From Paenibacillus oryzae (lineage in GTDB: Bacteria; Bacillota; Bacilli; Paenibacillales; Paenibacillaceae), in the NCBI RefSeq assembly GCF_001675045.1, contig NZ_LYPA01000069.1:10249-55325 (forward strand): a DNA stretch of 45,077 nt, written 5' to 3'. The translations under genes and the position numbers were made by a program. Below, piece after piece: positions 6,987-16,077 of this stretch. Under the pieces are notes generated by a model that did not search any database, was not told the origin of the DNA, and worked only from the letters and a program-made list of their open reading frames with translations. Each line of letters starts with the position of its first letter. Positions within the stretch are counted from its first letter, which is position 1.

Positions 6987-7580
6987 ATGGATGTCATGAG
7001 CAAACTTGTTTTTTTCCTCGGAGGCGCGGGGGCGGGCAAAACGACGCTTGCAAAGGCGCTTGCCAGAAGGAGCCGCGCCGCATTGTTTGATATGGACACG
7101 TTTGCCAGACCTGCAGCCGAGGCCATCATGACCTCGCTTGGTCTTGATCCAAATGACCGGGATTCCGCGGTCTACAAGTCGCAATGCCGTGATGTGGGCT
7201 ACCGCATTACAATGGATGCCGCTTTGGAAAATGTAGAGCTTGGTACAGACGCCTACGTCATTGGCCCTTTTACAAAAGAAACAGAGGAGCCTCTTTGGCT
7301 GAAAAATGAGCTTTCCGCTATAGGCGCCGCCATGCAAAAAGTGGAGGTTAAGGTGATTTTCGTGAGCTTGCCGAATGAGGAGCTTTACCGGGAGCGTGTC
7401 CGGCAAAGAGGTTCGGCGCTTGATGCGTGGAAGCTGGAGAACTGGGCTCAATTTAGCCAATCCCTTGTTCGGCGCACGGTAAAATGGCCCCTCCCGGCTT
7501 CATCTATTTTTTATTTCGATAATGATGGAGAGTTAACTGAGGACAAGCTGTTGGATATTGAGGGGTTTATTCAGCATTAA
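6987..7580 (+). CDS. P-loop kinase / AAA-type ATPase
   Basis: Predicted kinase-like P-loop protein of 197 residues. Walker A is GGAGAGKTT at 12-20; a likely acceptor site follows at LFDMDTFARP, and a lid-like basic segment RERVRQRGSALDAWK lies near residue 132. This layout resembles small gluconate, shikimate or polynucleotide-type kinases, but the substrate is not known. Starts at ATG 6987 behind AAGGAGGAG; TTG 6984 and ATG 6996 are alternatives. Monocistronic, between two terminators. Confidence 0.78.
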   Translation: MDVMSKLVFFLGGAGAGKTTLAKALARRSRAALFDMDTFARPAAEAIMTSLGLDPNDRDSAVYKSQCRDVGYRITMDAALENVELGTDAYVIGPFTKETEEPLWLKNELSAIGAAMQKVEVKVIFVSLPNEELYRERVRQRGSALDAWKLENWAQFSQSLVRRTVKWPLPASSIFYFDNDGELTEDKLLDIEGFIQH

Positions 7581-7615
7581 TGCTAATATCGGAAGGATAG
7601 ACGCAGGATCAGGAG

Positions 7616-7652
7616 CCCAGGAATGCCGTGAAATCAACATTCCTGGGTTTTT
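7616..7652. terminator. Rho-independent terminator
   Basis: CCCAGGAATG pairs perfectly with CATTCCTGGG, then TTTTTC. It lies between convergent genes. TTTTTCGGACAGCC at 7648-7661 matches the end of the long palindromic repeats (13 of 14 bases), a possible remnant of one. Confidence 0.85.
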
Positions 7653-7669
7653 CGGACAGCCACTGCTGA

Positions 7670-8176
7670 TTAATGATGATGATGACCGTCCGCGGAATGA
7701 GAGGGGCTTGGGTTTTCCTGGTCGATGTGTTGCTCCAGGCTCGCCAGTTGCAACACAGCTTCCTCCCCGATGGCAAAACGCTTTGCCGGGAATACTTCCA
7801 GCTTTCCGGAGATGACTCGGCTTTTCAATATATAAAGTCCATTTTCAGGGATGGAATAGTCGAAACCATAGAGCCCATCGCCTATTCGGGTTCCTTGTAT
7901 CGAGACTGTGTGATCGGGTTTTCCTTCAGGCCATAGCTCGAAGGTGACCTCCTCCGCTTCAACGGGTTCTCCTCCTTGCTTAACCTCAACGCGAAAGGGA
8001 TTTGTTTCATTCACCTTCAGCTTTTCCGGTATTAACAAATCTACAGTCAAATGAGGCTGCAGTCCCTTGTCATCAACATTCCCGATTTGAGCCGTGCATG
8101 CGCTCAGCAGTATAGCTGCAAAGGCTAATGCCATCACCGTGTATAATAAAGCGCGCACTCTATATATGAAAGCCAT
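7670..8176 (-). CDS. YtkA/FixH-like lipoprotein with C-terminal His cluster
   Basis: Exported lipoprotein of 168 residues. A hydrophobic helix ends in the lipobox LLSAC, so the mature protein would be lipid-anchored on the outer face of the membrane. A beta-rich YtkA/FixH-like domain follows (LTVDLLIPEKLKVNETNPF through LKSRVISG). The tail ENPSPSHSADGHHHH could bind copper or another metal. RBS AAAGGAGG 9 bases before the ATG. It lies 21 bases downstream of the PepSY gene in the same operon. YtkA-like proteins occur near copper and cytochrome oxidase genes; a metal role is inference. Confidence 0.8.
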   Translation of the reverse strand: MAFIYRVRALLYTVMALAFAAILLSACTAQIGNVDDKGLQPHLTVDLLIPEKLKVNETNPFRVEVKQGGEPVEAEEVTFELWPEGKPDHTVSIQGTRIGDGLYGFDYSIPENGLYILKSRVISGKLEVFPAKRFAIGEEAVLQLASLEQHIDQENPSPSHSADGHHHH

Positions 8177-8197
8177 CGTCCGTTCCTCCTTTGTTGA

Positions 8198-9598
8198 TCA
8201 AACCGCGAACCATGCTTTAAGTGGTTTAATGCGGCGAATGACAAGCCAGTCAAGCAAAACAATAGAGATGATAGACAAACCAACCAGCGGCATTAATGCT
8301 CCGAATACAAGCATAATGAGAAGCACGCCAATTGCAGTTCCTTTGGTTTTGGCTTTTGCAGGCGCCCCCAGCTTGCCGTCCGGCTTGCGTTTGCGCCACA
8401 TGAAATAGGAGCTGAGGGCCATCAGAATAACACCCAGCGCTGTAATCAAGCCAAGTATCTGATTGGGAACGCCAAACAGTCTGCCTTCATGCAGAGCAAT
8501 ACCCATCGTAATGCCTTTGGCCATCAGGCCATATTGGGCAAATCGCACATCCGTCAATACTGCACCGCTATATTGATCCACATGCAGCGTAGCGTTATTT
8601 CCAGGCCGCGAATGAGAGGTGGCGATAGTGTAGACCCCTTGTTCTCCGCGTGGCATTGAAATTGTATAGGGAGCAGCGATTGCCTGCTTGTCCGCTATTT
8701 GTTTAATATCCTCAACCTCAAGCTTGATGTAGCCTCCGGCAACAGATGCAGGAACCGGAAGGTTTTCGGAAGCCCAAGGGATATCCTGTGCAATATCCTT
8801 GGCAACGGTTACCGATTCGGGCTTAGCCGCAAAGCTTAACGCATAAGGAGGATAATTGGAGTTTGTTGAATTAGCAAGCCGATTGATCTGGCTGCCGACA
8901 ACGCCTGACCATGGCAAGCCGGTTGCGATAAGAATGACAATTAGCAACGAAAGCCAGAAGGCTGGAACAGCATGTAAATCCCGCCAAAACTGACGGCTCC
9001 CCGGCTTTCTTAAACGGGGTAATATCGTTCCCCACAGTTGAAATCGATTGCGTGGCCACCAGAGATATAATCCGGTTACAACCAGAATTATAGCCCAGCA
9101 CGCTGCCAGCTCTACCAGCCGATTGGCCCAGGTGCCGCCGATGACAAGCTCGCTATGCATTTTTTTGAAAAAGGCCGAGAATGTTTTATCACTGTCCATC
9201 ATGCCTGACAGCTTTCCAGTATAAGGATCGGCGTACATCAGCCTCGTGATGCCGTCTAGAGATCCCGTCAGCTTAATGGTTTTTGCAGGATCGTTAGTGA
9301 ATTCAACGGAGGTAATGGCAGTGCCGGGGTATGCGCGCTCTGTTTTGGCAATAATGTCGTCAGCGGTCATAGTGGTGCTGCCGATTTCCTGGACGTTAAA
9401 CATATCCTTATACAGGTAGCCCTCGATTTGCGGCTTGAACAGGTAGACGGAACCGCTGAAGGCCAAAATAATGAGGAATGGAGCAAAAATGATGCCGGCG
9501 TAAAAATGCCACCGCCAAATCGCTTGATACAGCGAGGCTGTTAGTTTGGCCTTGCTTTTTTGCTGTACTTCTAATACTGAGGGAGAAGAAAGATTCAT
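8198..9598 (-). CDS. PepSY-associated transmembrane protein
   Basis: Integral membrane protein of 466 residues with the PepSY_TM layout: a helix at about 28-52 (WRWHFYAGIIFAPFLIILAF), an outside PepSY-like region, further helices near 160-180 (VTGLYLWWPRNRF) and 205-230, a large extracellular part with a second PepSY-like unit, and C-terminal helices. The conserved His residues in WRWHFYAG, MHSEL, LHAVPAFW and LHEGRLFG fit heme or iron-reductase-type members of the family. RBS AAGGAGG before the ATG. Probably first gene of a two-gene operon with the YtkA-like lipoprotein; metal reduction or metal stress is the likely theme. Confidence 0.85.
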   Translation of the reverse strand: MNLSSPSVLEVQQKSKAKLTASLYQAIWRWHFYAGIIFAPFLIILAFSGSVYLFKPQIEGYLYKDMFNVQEIGSTTMTADDIIAKTERAYPGTAITSVEFTNDPAKTIKLTGSLDGITRLMYADPYTGKLSGMMDSDKTFSAFFKKMHSELVIGGTWANRLVELAACWAIILVVTGLYLWWPRNRFQLWGTILPRLRKPGSRQFWRDLHAVPAFWLSLLIVILIATGLPWSGVVGSQINRLANSTNSNYPPYALSFAAKPESVTVAKDIAQDIPWASENLPVPASVAGGYIKLEVEDIKQIADKQAIAAPYTISMPRGEQGVYTIATSHSRPGNNATLHVDQYSGAVLTDVRFAQYGLMAKGITMGIALHEGRLFGVPNQILGLITALGVILMALSSYFMWRKRKPDGKLGAPAKAKTKGTAIGVLLIMLVFGALMPLVGLSIISIVLLDWLVIRRIKPLKAWFAV

Positions 9599-9798
9599 CG
9601 GGACCTCCTTGGAATAGGACTGCCATCTCTACGACGGTAATTATAAAGCAAGGGCTGTTTTTTATTCTATAGCTCTTTGGGGTTACTAGGCCAAACAGCT
9701 TCAGGAAAGTCAGCTGATTGGGTCTATAAAAATGATGGCGATTCAGATATGATAGTGGATATCTAAACGCCAAAACGATTGTTTCTAAGGAGGGACAA

Positions 9799-9834
9799 TT
9801 GGCGGAGCTGATCGGGGGTCATTTTGCAGCATGA
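9799..9834 (+). CDS. Putative 11-residue leader peptide coupled to the phosphoesterase
   Basis: TTG at 9799 lies 5 bases after a strong AAGGAGG (9788-9794) and opens an 11-codon frame, MAELIGGHFAA, that stops at TGA 9832-9834. This stop overlaps the ATG of the phosphoesterase (ATGA). The phosphoesterase start has only GGGGG about 12 bases upstream, so ribosomes ending the leader may restart there. The strong site could also be chance. Confidence 0.4.
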   Translation: MAELIGGHFAA

Positions 9835-10556
9835 GAAGAACCATTGTAATATCGGATATTCATGGCTACTATCAGACGTTTCTGGCATTGCTCAATCAAA
9901 TACAGTACAATCCTATTCTGGACAAGCTGATTCTGCTAGGCGACTTTGTGGACAACGGGCCATCTTCGCTTAAGGTCGTTCAACATATAAGGTCGCTCGT
10001 TAATCTGAGCGGTGTAAGGGCAATCGGCGGAAACCACGAAGATATGTTTTTGAATTGGCTGGACGATAGAGATTATCTGTTTTCGCCATATACAACGATT
10101 CGGAATGGCGGGTTTCAAACGATTCGTTCCTTTTGTCCCTGGTACGAGGTGGAGTCTGATAATGTCAAGGCGCGAAGCTACATTAAGCAAAAGCACGGGG
10201 CAGAGGTTCAATTTCTTCGCAATTTAAAATATTTTCTTGAGGATGAGCATCATATTTACGTTCACGCTGGCATTAATCCTCGTTTTCCGCATTGGCGTCA
10301 AACATCCACCAAAGATTTTCGCTGGATCAGGGGGGAGTTTTATTCCTACGACGGAATATTGCCTCTTTCCAAAAAAATAGTTTTTGGACATGAAGTCACC
10401 GCGAGGCTGCACAAAACCAAGGAATTCCATCCATGGTTTGGCAAGCAGATGATTGGCGTTGACGGCGGCATTAAATACGGCTGCCAGCTCAATGCGCTGA
10501 TCATTAGCGATGAGCTTGAATATACTTATGCAAGCATAGGGAGTATGGACGGATAG
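9831..10556 (+). CDS. Metallophosphoesterase (Ser/Thr phosphatase / ApaH-PrpE type)
   Basis: Calcineurin-like phosphoesterase of 241 residues. The metal-binding motifs are complete and in order: DIHG (D9, H11), GDFVDNGP (D38, D41), GNHE (N68, H69), a mid-protein HAG (YVHAGINP) and GHE. It would hydrolyse phosphate esters using two metal ions in the cytoplasm; PPP-type protein phosphatases and dinucleoside tetraphosphatases share this signature and cannot be split by eye. The start is unusual because of its weak own ribosome binding site and the leader frame that overlaps it. Confidence 0.88.
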   Translation: MRRTIVISDIHGYYQTFLALLNQIQYNPILDKLILLGDFVDNGPSSLKVVQHIRSLVNLSGVRAIGGNHEDMFLNWLDDRDYLFSPYTTIRNGGFQTIRSFCPWYEVESDNVKARSYIKQKHGAEVQFLRNLKYFLEDEHHIYVHAGINPRFPHWRQTSTKDFRWIRGEFYSYDGILPLSKKIVFGHEVTARLHKTKEFHPWFGKQMIGVDGGIKYGCQLNALIISDELEYTYASIGSMDG

Positions 10557-10623
10557 TCTTCTGATAAGCTATCAGTATGACTTTGCAGTATCGAGATAAT
10601 TCAAGATCAGAGGATGAAGAGGA

Positions 10624-11793
10624 ATGTTAAATGGAAAGATGATCATGACGGGGTTTTTGTCAGCCTTGCTGGCTTGCTCGGGCGGAGCCATCATGATCGT
10701 TCAAGCAGCCGCTGCAGCCGGGTTGTCAACGAAGGAGCTTGTTACCTGGTTCACATCCGTTTATGTCATCGGCGGATTATTAAACTTATTGTTAACCTTG
10801 ATGTACAAAATACCGTTTGCCGGAGCGCATTCCATTACTGCAGCTGCTTTTTTGAGCACGGCTGCTGCCGGATTTTCGTTTCCGCAGCTTGCGGGAGCTT
10901 TTGTTATGTCCGGCGTCATTATATTATTCTTCGGATTGACGGGGATATTTTCAAAGTTACTGTTTTTTTTGCCAAAATCGCTAATTGACGCTTTATTGGC
11001 TGGGCTTCTATTGTCCTACATATATGGCATTTTGCCTGCTTCTATTCAACTCCCCTATGCTGGAGCTTTTGCAGGGATTGGCTATTTTCTCGTCTCCCGG
11101 TTTTTAAAAAGACTGCCTCCGATCCTATGGGCCATTCTGCTTGGTTTGGTCGGGCTCGGTTTTGATTATACGTTTCCAGCCGTTCCCCATGCGGCATTTA
11201 TTCCTCCGATGCTCATAACCCCCCAATTCACATGGGAAGGGTTTATTGGCCTTGCAATTCCTATGTCTGTATTGATTTTGAGCAATGACCTGGCTGTAGC
11301 TTTGGCCGCGCTCAAAGGCAACGGGTTTCATCCTCCTGTCAACAAAGCGTTAACGGCATCCGGTATCGCGAGTCTGGCCGCCGGTATGTTCGGCGGAAGT
11401 ACGGCAAATGTAGGAGGCTTGATGAGTGCCTTATGCAGCAGCGAGGAAGCTGGACCAAAAGCGTCCCGATATAAGGCGGCTATCATGTCCAGCTTGTTCG
11501 TCATTGCTTTTGGCATCATGTCATGGCGGGTTATTGATTACATTCAAGCGTTGCCGCGTGATTTTGTAGCGATGATGACAGGTTATTCGCTGCTGGGGTT
11601 GTTTCTGGCCGGGGTGAAAACGATCGTTGCCGATCGCAGCTTGCGCATACCTGCCATTGCAACCTTTGCCGTAGCCGCATTTCACGTCCAATTGCTTGGA
11701 GTGGCGACGCCAGTGTGGGCGCTGCTTGCTGGCATCATCTTGGTAAAGGCTTTGAAGATAATAAAAGTACCTTCTGCAGAGGCTGACAAGTAG
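10624..11793 (+). CDS. BenE family benzoate/H+ symporter-like transporter
   Basis: Integral membrane transporter of 389 residues of the BenE family, in the same fold class as uracil and sulfate carriers. About 12 hydrophobic segments; seen are the N-terminal MTGFLSALLACSGGAIMIVQAA, PFAGAHSITAAAFL in the third segment, and the ILSNDLAVALAALKGNGF/FGGSTANVGGL region that corresponds to the BenE substrate site. The named substrate, benzoate, is uncertain here because no aromatic degradation genes lie nearby. The start ATG is 10 bases after AGAGG. Separate from the phosphoesterase by 67 bases, possibly co-transcribed. Confidence 0.85.
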   Translation: MLNGKMIMTGFLSALLACSGGAIMIVQAAAAAGLSTKELVTWFTSVYVIGGLLNLLLTLMYKIPFAGAHSITAAAFLSTAAAGFSFPQLAGAFVMSGVIILFFGLTGIFSKLLFFLPKSLIDALLAGLLLSYIYGILPASIQLPYAGAFAGIGYFLVSRFLKRLPPILWAILLGLVGLGFDYTFPAVPHAAFIPPMLITPQFTWEGFIGLAIPMSVLILSNDLAVALAALKGNGFHPPVNKALTASGIASLAAGMFGGSTANVGGLMSALCSSEEAGPKASRYKAAIMSSLFVIAFGIMSWRVIDYIQALPRDFVAMMTGYSLLGLFLAGVKTIVADRSLRIPAIATFAVAAFHVQLLGVATPVWALLAGIILVKALKIIKVPSAEADK

Positions 11794-11851
11794 CGACTGA
11801 TACGACATCATTTGCTGGCACATGACATCGTTTCGGTCAAGGCGAATGCAC

Positions 11852-13147
11852 TCAAAAAAGCAGATTTGGAGGCGTTTCTTGCTTTACAATTTCTTTTGGC
11901 TTCATTTTGCCGCTGATGGACCAGTAGGTGCCAGCCCGCAGAATGTATTCGAAGGGACCGGCAAAAGGAAGCTTGCGCAGCCACAAGTCTGAAGCAGCTG
12001 CAAGTAAGGCATATATTAGCAGTCCCAGCAAAATTCCGGGCACCACGCCAAGCTTGCCGAACCACCCAAAGCCGTAGCCGTAAAACAAGGTTGTGCAAAT
12101 GAAGGTCTGCATCAAATAATTGCTCATCGACAGCTTGCCTACGGCTTGGAAGGCTCGCAATACAATGGAAGCAGGACGAAGGCTGGAAAGAAGCAAGGCG
12201 GCAAGAAACAAATACCCCATCGCCAGCATTGGCCCGCCAATTATAGAACTGCCTGCCAATTTGACGCCAAAGATGCTGAACACCGAAAAAAACTTCAAAG
12301 CGCCGCCTATAGAACCAAAAACAAGGCCCCAAAGAAGGTATTTTCGACGCTCCCTTTGCGGGTGTCTGAACAGGGCCGTACCGGCTGCGGCCATGCCGAA
12401 CAGAAACATCGGAAGCAGCATGACAGGCGAGAGTATAGCAACGGCTGCCAATTCGAAATCATCCATATCCAGAGGATCTTCCTTATCCCGGAATTGCACA
12501 ATTTCGTTGTAGCTCCCCGTTTGAAATACAGGAATAGAGCGTTTTACGTATTCCTCCTGCTTTAATCGGTCCTCTTTTGGCTGGTCATCAGGGCTTTCAA
12601 TCAGATTTCCTAACAGGTCGAGTCCTCCCAGAAGCAGCATCATGCTTGTGGCCCAAATAAACAGAGTTCGCGGCTTGCAGCGAATAAACAGAAGCAAACC
12701 AAAACTGATTAATCCATAGAGGAACAAAATGTCTCCATCCCAAAAGAAATAGGAATGCAGCCCGCCGATCATAAGCAGCAGGACAAAGCGGCGAACCAGA
12801 GACCGCCATGGTTTGCGGCCTTTTGCCAATAAGCCGTTTCTCAGCTTGACCAGACTGTACCCGTATAAAAACATAAAGATCGGCAAAAAGCTGCCCGCAA
12901 CCAGCACCTCCAGCCAGTTGTATGCCTTTTGATCCAGCGCCGTGGCTTGAAATAAAGCGAAAAATTCCGTTCCAATCAAGCCATATTGAAAAATAAGCAT
13001 ATTGGCCTGCAGAATGCCGAATAGGCAAAATCCCCGTATGGCATCCACAAGCGTTACCCGGCTGCCGGATTTTGCTTCGTTGTCTGTCAGCAGGCCGCCG
13101 CCGCCGTTAGCTGCAACTGCCCCTGTTGTCTTCATTTCATTCATCAT
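11852..13147 (-). CDS. DUF418 domain membrane protein (YeiB/YxaH-like)
   Basis: Polytopic membrane protein of 431 residues. It opens with RVTLVDAIRGFCLFGILQANM, the typical DUF418 start, followed by many hydrophobic helices and the DUF418 core (GKLSMSNYLMQTFICTTLFYGYGFGWFG) near the C-terminus. The family resembles acyltransferase-3 membrane proteins; its reaction is unknown. ATG at 13147 has GGGAG 9 bases upstream and is preferred over a start 84 bases further out. Divergent from the two-component system across 235 bases, so it may be its target. Confidence 0.85.
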   Translation of the reverse strand: MMNEMKTTGAVAANGGGGLLTDNEAKSGSRVTLVDAIRGFCLFGILQANMLIFQYGLIGTEFFALFQATALDQKAYNWLEVLVAGSFLPIFMFLYGYSLVKLRNGLLAKGRKPWRSLVRRFVLLLMIGGLHSYFFWDGDILFLYGLISFGLLLFIRCKPRTLFIWATSMMLLLGGLDLLGNLIESPDDQPKEDRLKQEEYVKRSIPVFQTGSYNEIVQFRDKEDPLDMDDFELAAVAILSPVMLLPMFLFGMAAAGTALFRHPQRERRKYLLWGLVFGSIGGALKFFSVFSIFGVKLAGSSIIGGPMLAMGYLFLAALLLSSLRPASIVLRAFQAVGKLSMSNYLMQTFICTTLFYGYGFGWFGKLGVVPGILLGLLIYALLAAASDLWLRKLPFAGPFEYILRAGTYWSISGKMKPKEIVKQETPPNLLF

Positions 13148-13382
13148 GCTGATTAACTCCCTTTCCTGTTGGACTGCACTTATCAGTTTATCCCCCGTTC
13201 TTAAACTCTCGTGAAACGCAAGTTTAACCATTTCTTATTTTTCCGGAGCATCTATTCCATACCTATTCAATTGTCGTTTAGCTCCTGTTAAGGCAAATAT
13301 GCTACCCTATTAAGAGGTCCATATAGAGCAATGAAAAAGGGACTTTTTGAACATGTACATTTTTGGCAGGTGGTGGTTACGT

Positions 13383-14147
13383 ATGCTTCATCGCAGAATA
13401 TTGATTGTAGAAGACGAGCAGGCCATTGCGGAAATGGTAAAGCTGCTGCTTGTTCGAGACGGGTTTCAATATGTATTTTCGGCGGCGACTGCCGCGGAGG
13501 CGTTTAGTTTGATAGAGGCGAATGGAGCCGATATTATTTTATTGGATGTCATGCTTCCCGATGGAAGCGGCTTTGAGCTATGCGACAGGCTGCGACGGTA
13601 TGGGGAGCCTCATATTATTTTTATGACTGCGAGAGTGTCTGACCTTGATGTGTTAACCGGTTTTGCGGTTGGCGGAGATGATTACATAACCAAACCGTTT
13701 AACCCGCTTGAGGTGGTTGCCCGTATAAAGGCCAGGCTGCGCCGAATGGAAGAAGGCTGGAGCGAAGCCGGGGGCAAGCTGCGTTCAGTGGCGCCGTCTT
13801 CATCTCTAAAACAGCAGGAACAGACAGACGTTAAGGGAAATAAGGGGATTTACACCTATTCCCGTTTTACACTTGATGAAGCAGCCGGCGAGCTGATTGT
13901 GGAGGGGGTGCCTGTTGCTTGCCCCGCACAGGAATTTTTGCTGCTGCTGCATTTGTGCAAGCATCCCGGCATTGTTTTTACCAAGTCGCAGCTTTATGAG
14001 GCCGTATGGGGAATGAATGGTATGGGCGACGATAATACAGTTATGGTGCACATCCGGAGAATTCGCGAAAAAATTGAGCATGACCCCGGCAAACCGGTTT
14101 TTTTGCTGACGATTAGAGGGCTTGGGTACAAGCTGATTAAGGAGTGA
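13383..14147 (+). CDS. OmpR/PhoB family response regulator
   Basis: Cytoplasmic response regulator of 254 residues. Receiver domain: acidic E10/D11, phosphoryl acceptor D55 (LLDVMLPDG), Thr in FMTAR and K104 (YITKPF). A Ser/Gln-rich linker of roughly 25 residues separates it from an OmpR winged helix (FTLDEAAGELIVEG through TIRGLGYKLIKE). The start is ATG 13383 behind AGGTGGTGG; an ATG 36 bases upstream lacks a site. The kinase gene begins 6 bases after the stop. Confidence 0.94.
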   Translation: MLHRRILIVEDEQAIAEMVKLLLVRDGFQYVFSAATAAEAFSLIEANGADIILLDVMLPDGSGFELCDRLRRYGEPHIIFMTARVSDLDVLTGFAVGGDDYITKPFNPLEVVARIKARLRRMEEGWSEAGGKLRSVAPSSSLKQQEQTDVKGNKGIYTYSRFTLDEAAGELIVEGVPVACPAQEFLLLLHLCKHPGIVFTKSQLYEAVWGMNGMGDDNTVMVHIRRIREKIEHDPGKPVFLLTIRGLGYKLIKE

Positions 14148-14153
14148 CGTGAG

Positions 14154-15935
14154 ATGAAGCCAATACGGAGAAGGCTGGCCTTTCACTTCATCTACCAGCT
14201 TGCGCTGACCTCGTTTTTTTTAATTCTTTTGCTAACTGCGTCTTTTCTTGCGATCATTGATTTTATTTCCAGTAAAGAGCGGGAGTATAATTTATCAAAT
14301 GGATCATCCATTGATAGTGTTGTTCTGGAAGCCTATAGCAAAGACGATGACATCTACTTAAGCACCTTTATGGAAGAGCTGTTAGTGAAGCATGGAATGT
14401 GGGTGCAGGTCATAGATCAAGCAGGTGTCGTTGAAAAAGTATTTAATTCGCCCGGCGATCTTCCGGGCAGGTATACAGCCGCCGAGCTGCTTGATATTCA
14501 GCATACGGGGCGTTTTGGGAAGTACGAGGTTAATGGACAACTGGATGAGCTGACGATGGGGGAGCAATATCTGTTTCTTTTTGGTTATCATCGTTCCGCC
14601 CGTGAAGTGCTTCAGAATTTATATCATGCTTATGAGGAAGACGGGCTGGTAACGGACAAGCACAAAACGAAGCTGGAGGCGGCTCTTGCTGCTAGCGGGA
14701 ATTCCTTATCTATTGTAGGAGAAAACGGTGAGGTTGTTCAGTCTTTTGGCCCGGCTTCAAGCGGAAATGGGAGTGGATTTCAACCGTTGCGCATTTATGA
14801 AATGCAATCCCGGTGGTCAAGCTCGGGAGGCGCAGAAATAATAGCTGCCGCAAACGCTCCTTATCTGTGGGTGCTGCAAAGCAACGACTCTGTTTCCAAT
14901 CAGGAGACAGCATTTAGCATGATCCAAATGATGATCCGTTATTTAGTCGTTGTTTCTATTGCGATCCTGCTATTGCTGGGCGGCTTGTCCTTGTGGCACG
15001 GCTATCGGTATGCGCAGCCCATGCTGCTGCTTGGCCGCTGGTTTGGTCAGCTAAGCAATGCCGAAAAGGGCCTTGAAGCCATTGAAAAAGAAAAAAAGAA
15101 CATTTATCGCGCCAATGGCAAAATGAAGCGACGTTTTCGCTTATTCCGCGAAACGATCGACGCTTTTATGAATATGGCGGATCAAATGTCGCAGACGGAG
15201 GAACGGCGCCGGCAATTTGAGAGGAGCCGGATTCAGTGGATGAGCGGCATTTCGCATGACCTGCGTACGCCGCTTTCGACGATTCAAGGCTATGGTTATA
15301 TACTGGAACGGGAGCCGCAAGGCTGGGATGAGGAGCAATTGCGGAATATGGGGAACATGATCAGAGAAAAAAGCGACTATATGCTGGAATTAATCGAGGA
15401 TTTTTCATTGCTGGAAAAGCTGAAGCGTGGTCCTGTTATTATGGATGCGGCTCCGATCGATTTAAATGAGCTGGTCAGGCGAGTTGTCCTGCGTTACGTC
15501 AATGATGCTACGTTAAACGACGTTGAATTGGTATATGAAACGGAGGAAGAGCGGCTTTATATTGACGGAGATGCCAAGTTGCTGAAGCGCCTGCTGGATA
15601 ATGTCATCGTTAATGCGATCAAGCATAATGAGCCGGGAATACGGATACGGGTTGCGGCCGGGAGATTATCCGATCCGTCTAATGGGGCGGGAGATGAAGG
15701 AGAGCTCGTCTGCATTACGGTCAGCGACAACGGGCAAGGCATGGATGAGGAAACGCAAGCCAAGCTGTTTGAAACCTATTACCGGGGGACAAGCACGGGG
15801 CAAACCAGCGAAGGCTCGGGCCTTGGCATGAGCATAGCCAATATGATAGTGAAGGCGCATCTTGGCAGTATTGGCGTTCAATCGGCGTTAGGGAGCGGCA
15901 GCGTCATTACGATCCTTTTGCCTCTGCGCCGATAA
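14154..15935 (+). CDS. Sensor histidine kinase
   Basis: Membrane histidine kinase of 593 residues that should phosphorylate the preceding regulator. TM1 is about 11-36, an extracellular sensor domain of about 220 residues follows, then TM2 (YLVVVSIAILLLLGGLSL, near 265). The cytoplasmic part has a basic/acidic linker, the H box SGISHDLRTPLS with H368, the N box DNVIVNAIKHNEPG, and G boxes VSDNGQGMD and GSGLGMSIA. The sensor domain has no motif I recognise. RBS GGAGTGACGTGAG before ATG. The stimulus is unknown. Confidence 0.94.
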   Translation: MKPIRRRLAFHFIYQLALTSFFLILLLTASFLAIIDFISSKEREYNLSNGSSIDSVVLEAYSKDDDIYLSTFMEELLVKHGMWVQVIDQAGVVEKVFNSPGDLPGRYTAAELLDIQHTGRFGKYEVNGQLDELTMGEQYLFLFGYHRSAREVLQNLYHAYEEDGLVTDKHKTKLEAALAASGNSLSIVGENGEVVQSFGPASSGNGSGFQPLRIYEMQSRWSSSGGAEIIAAANAPYLWVLQSNDSVSNQETAFSMIQMMIRYLVVVSIAILLLLGGLSLWHGYRYAQPMLLLGRWFGQLSNAEKGLEAIEKEKKNIYRANGKMKRRFRLFRETIDAFMNMADQMSQTEERRRQFERSRIQWMSGISHDLRTPLSTIQGYGYILEREPQGWDEEQLRNMGNMIREKSDYMLELIEDFSLLEKLKRGPVIMDAAPIDLNELVRRVVLRYVNDATLNDVELVYETEEERLYIDGDAKLLKRLLDNVIVNAIKHNEPGIRIRVAAGRLSDPSNGAGDEGELVCITVSDNGQGMDEETQAKLFETYYRGTSTGQTSEGSGLGMSIANMIVKAHLGSIGVQSALGSGSVITILLPLRR

Positions 15936-16077
15936 TAATAGCTGCTGCTGGATGATGGCGCACATTCTCGGAATGCTTCCGTTCAGCTTTTCATTTTTTT
16001 AATAAAGAAAAATCGGCCTGACGTGCTACAATAGGAAAAGCACAATCATACCAAACATAAATATATCGAGGTGGCAT

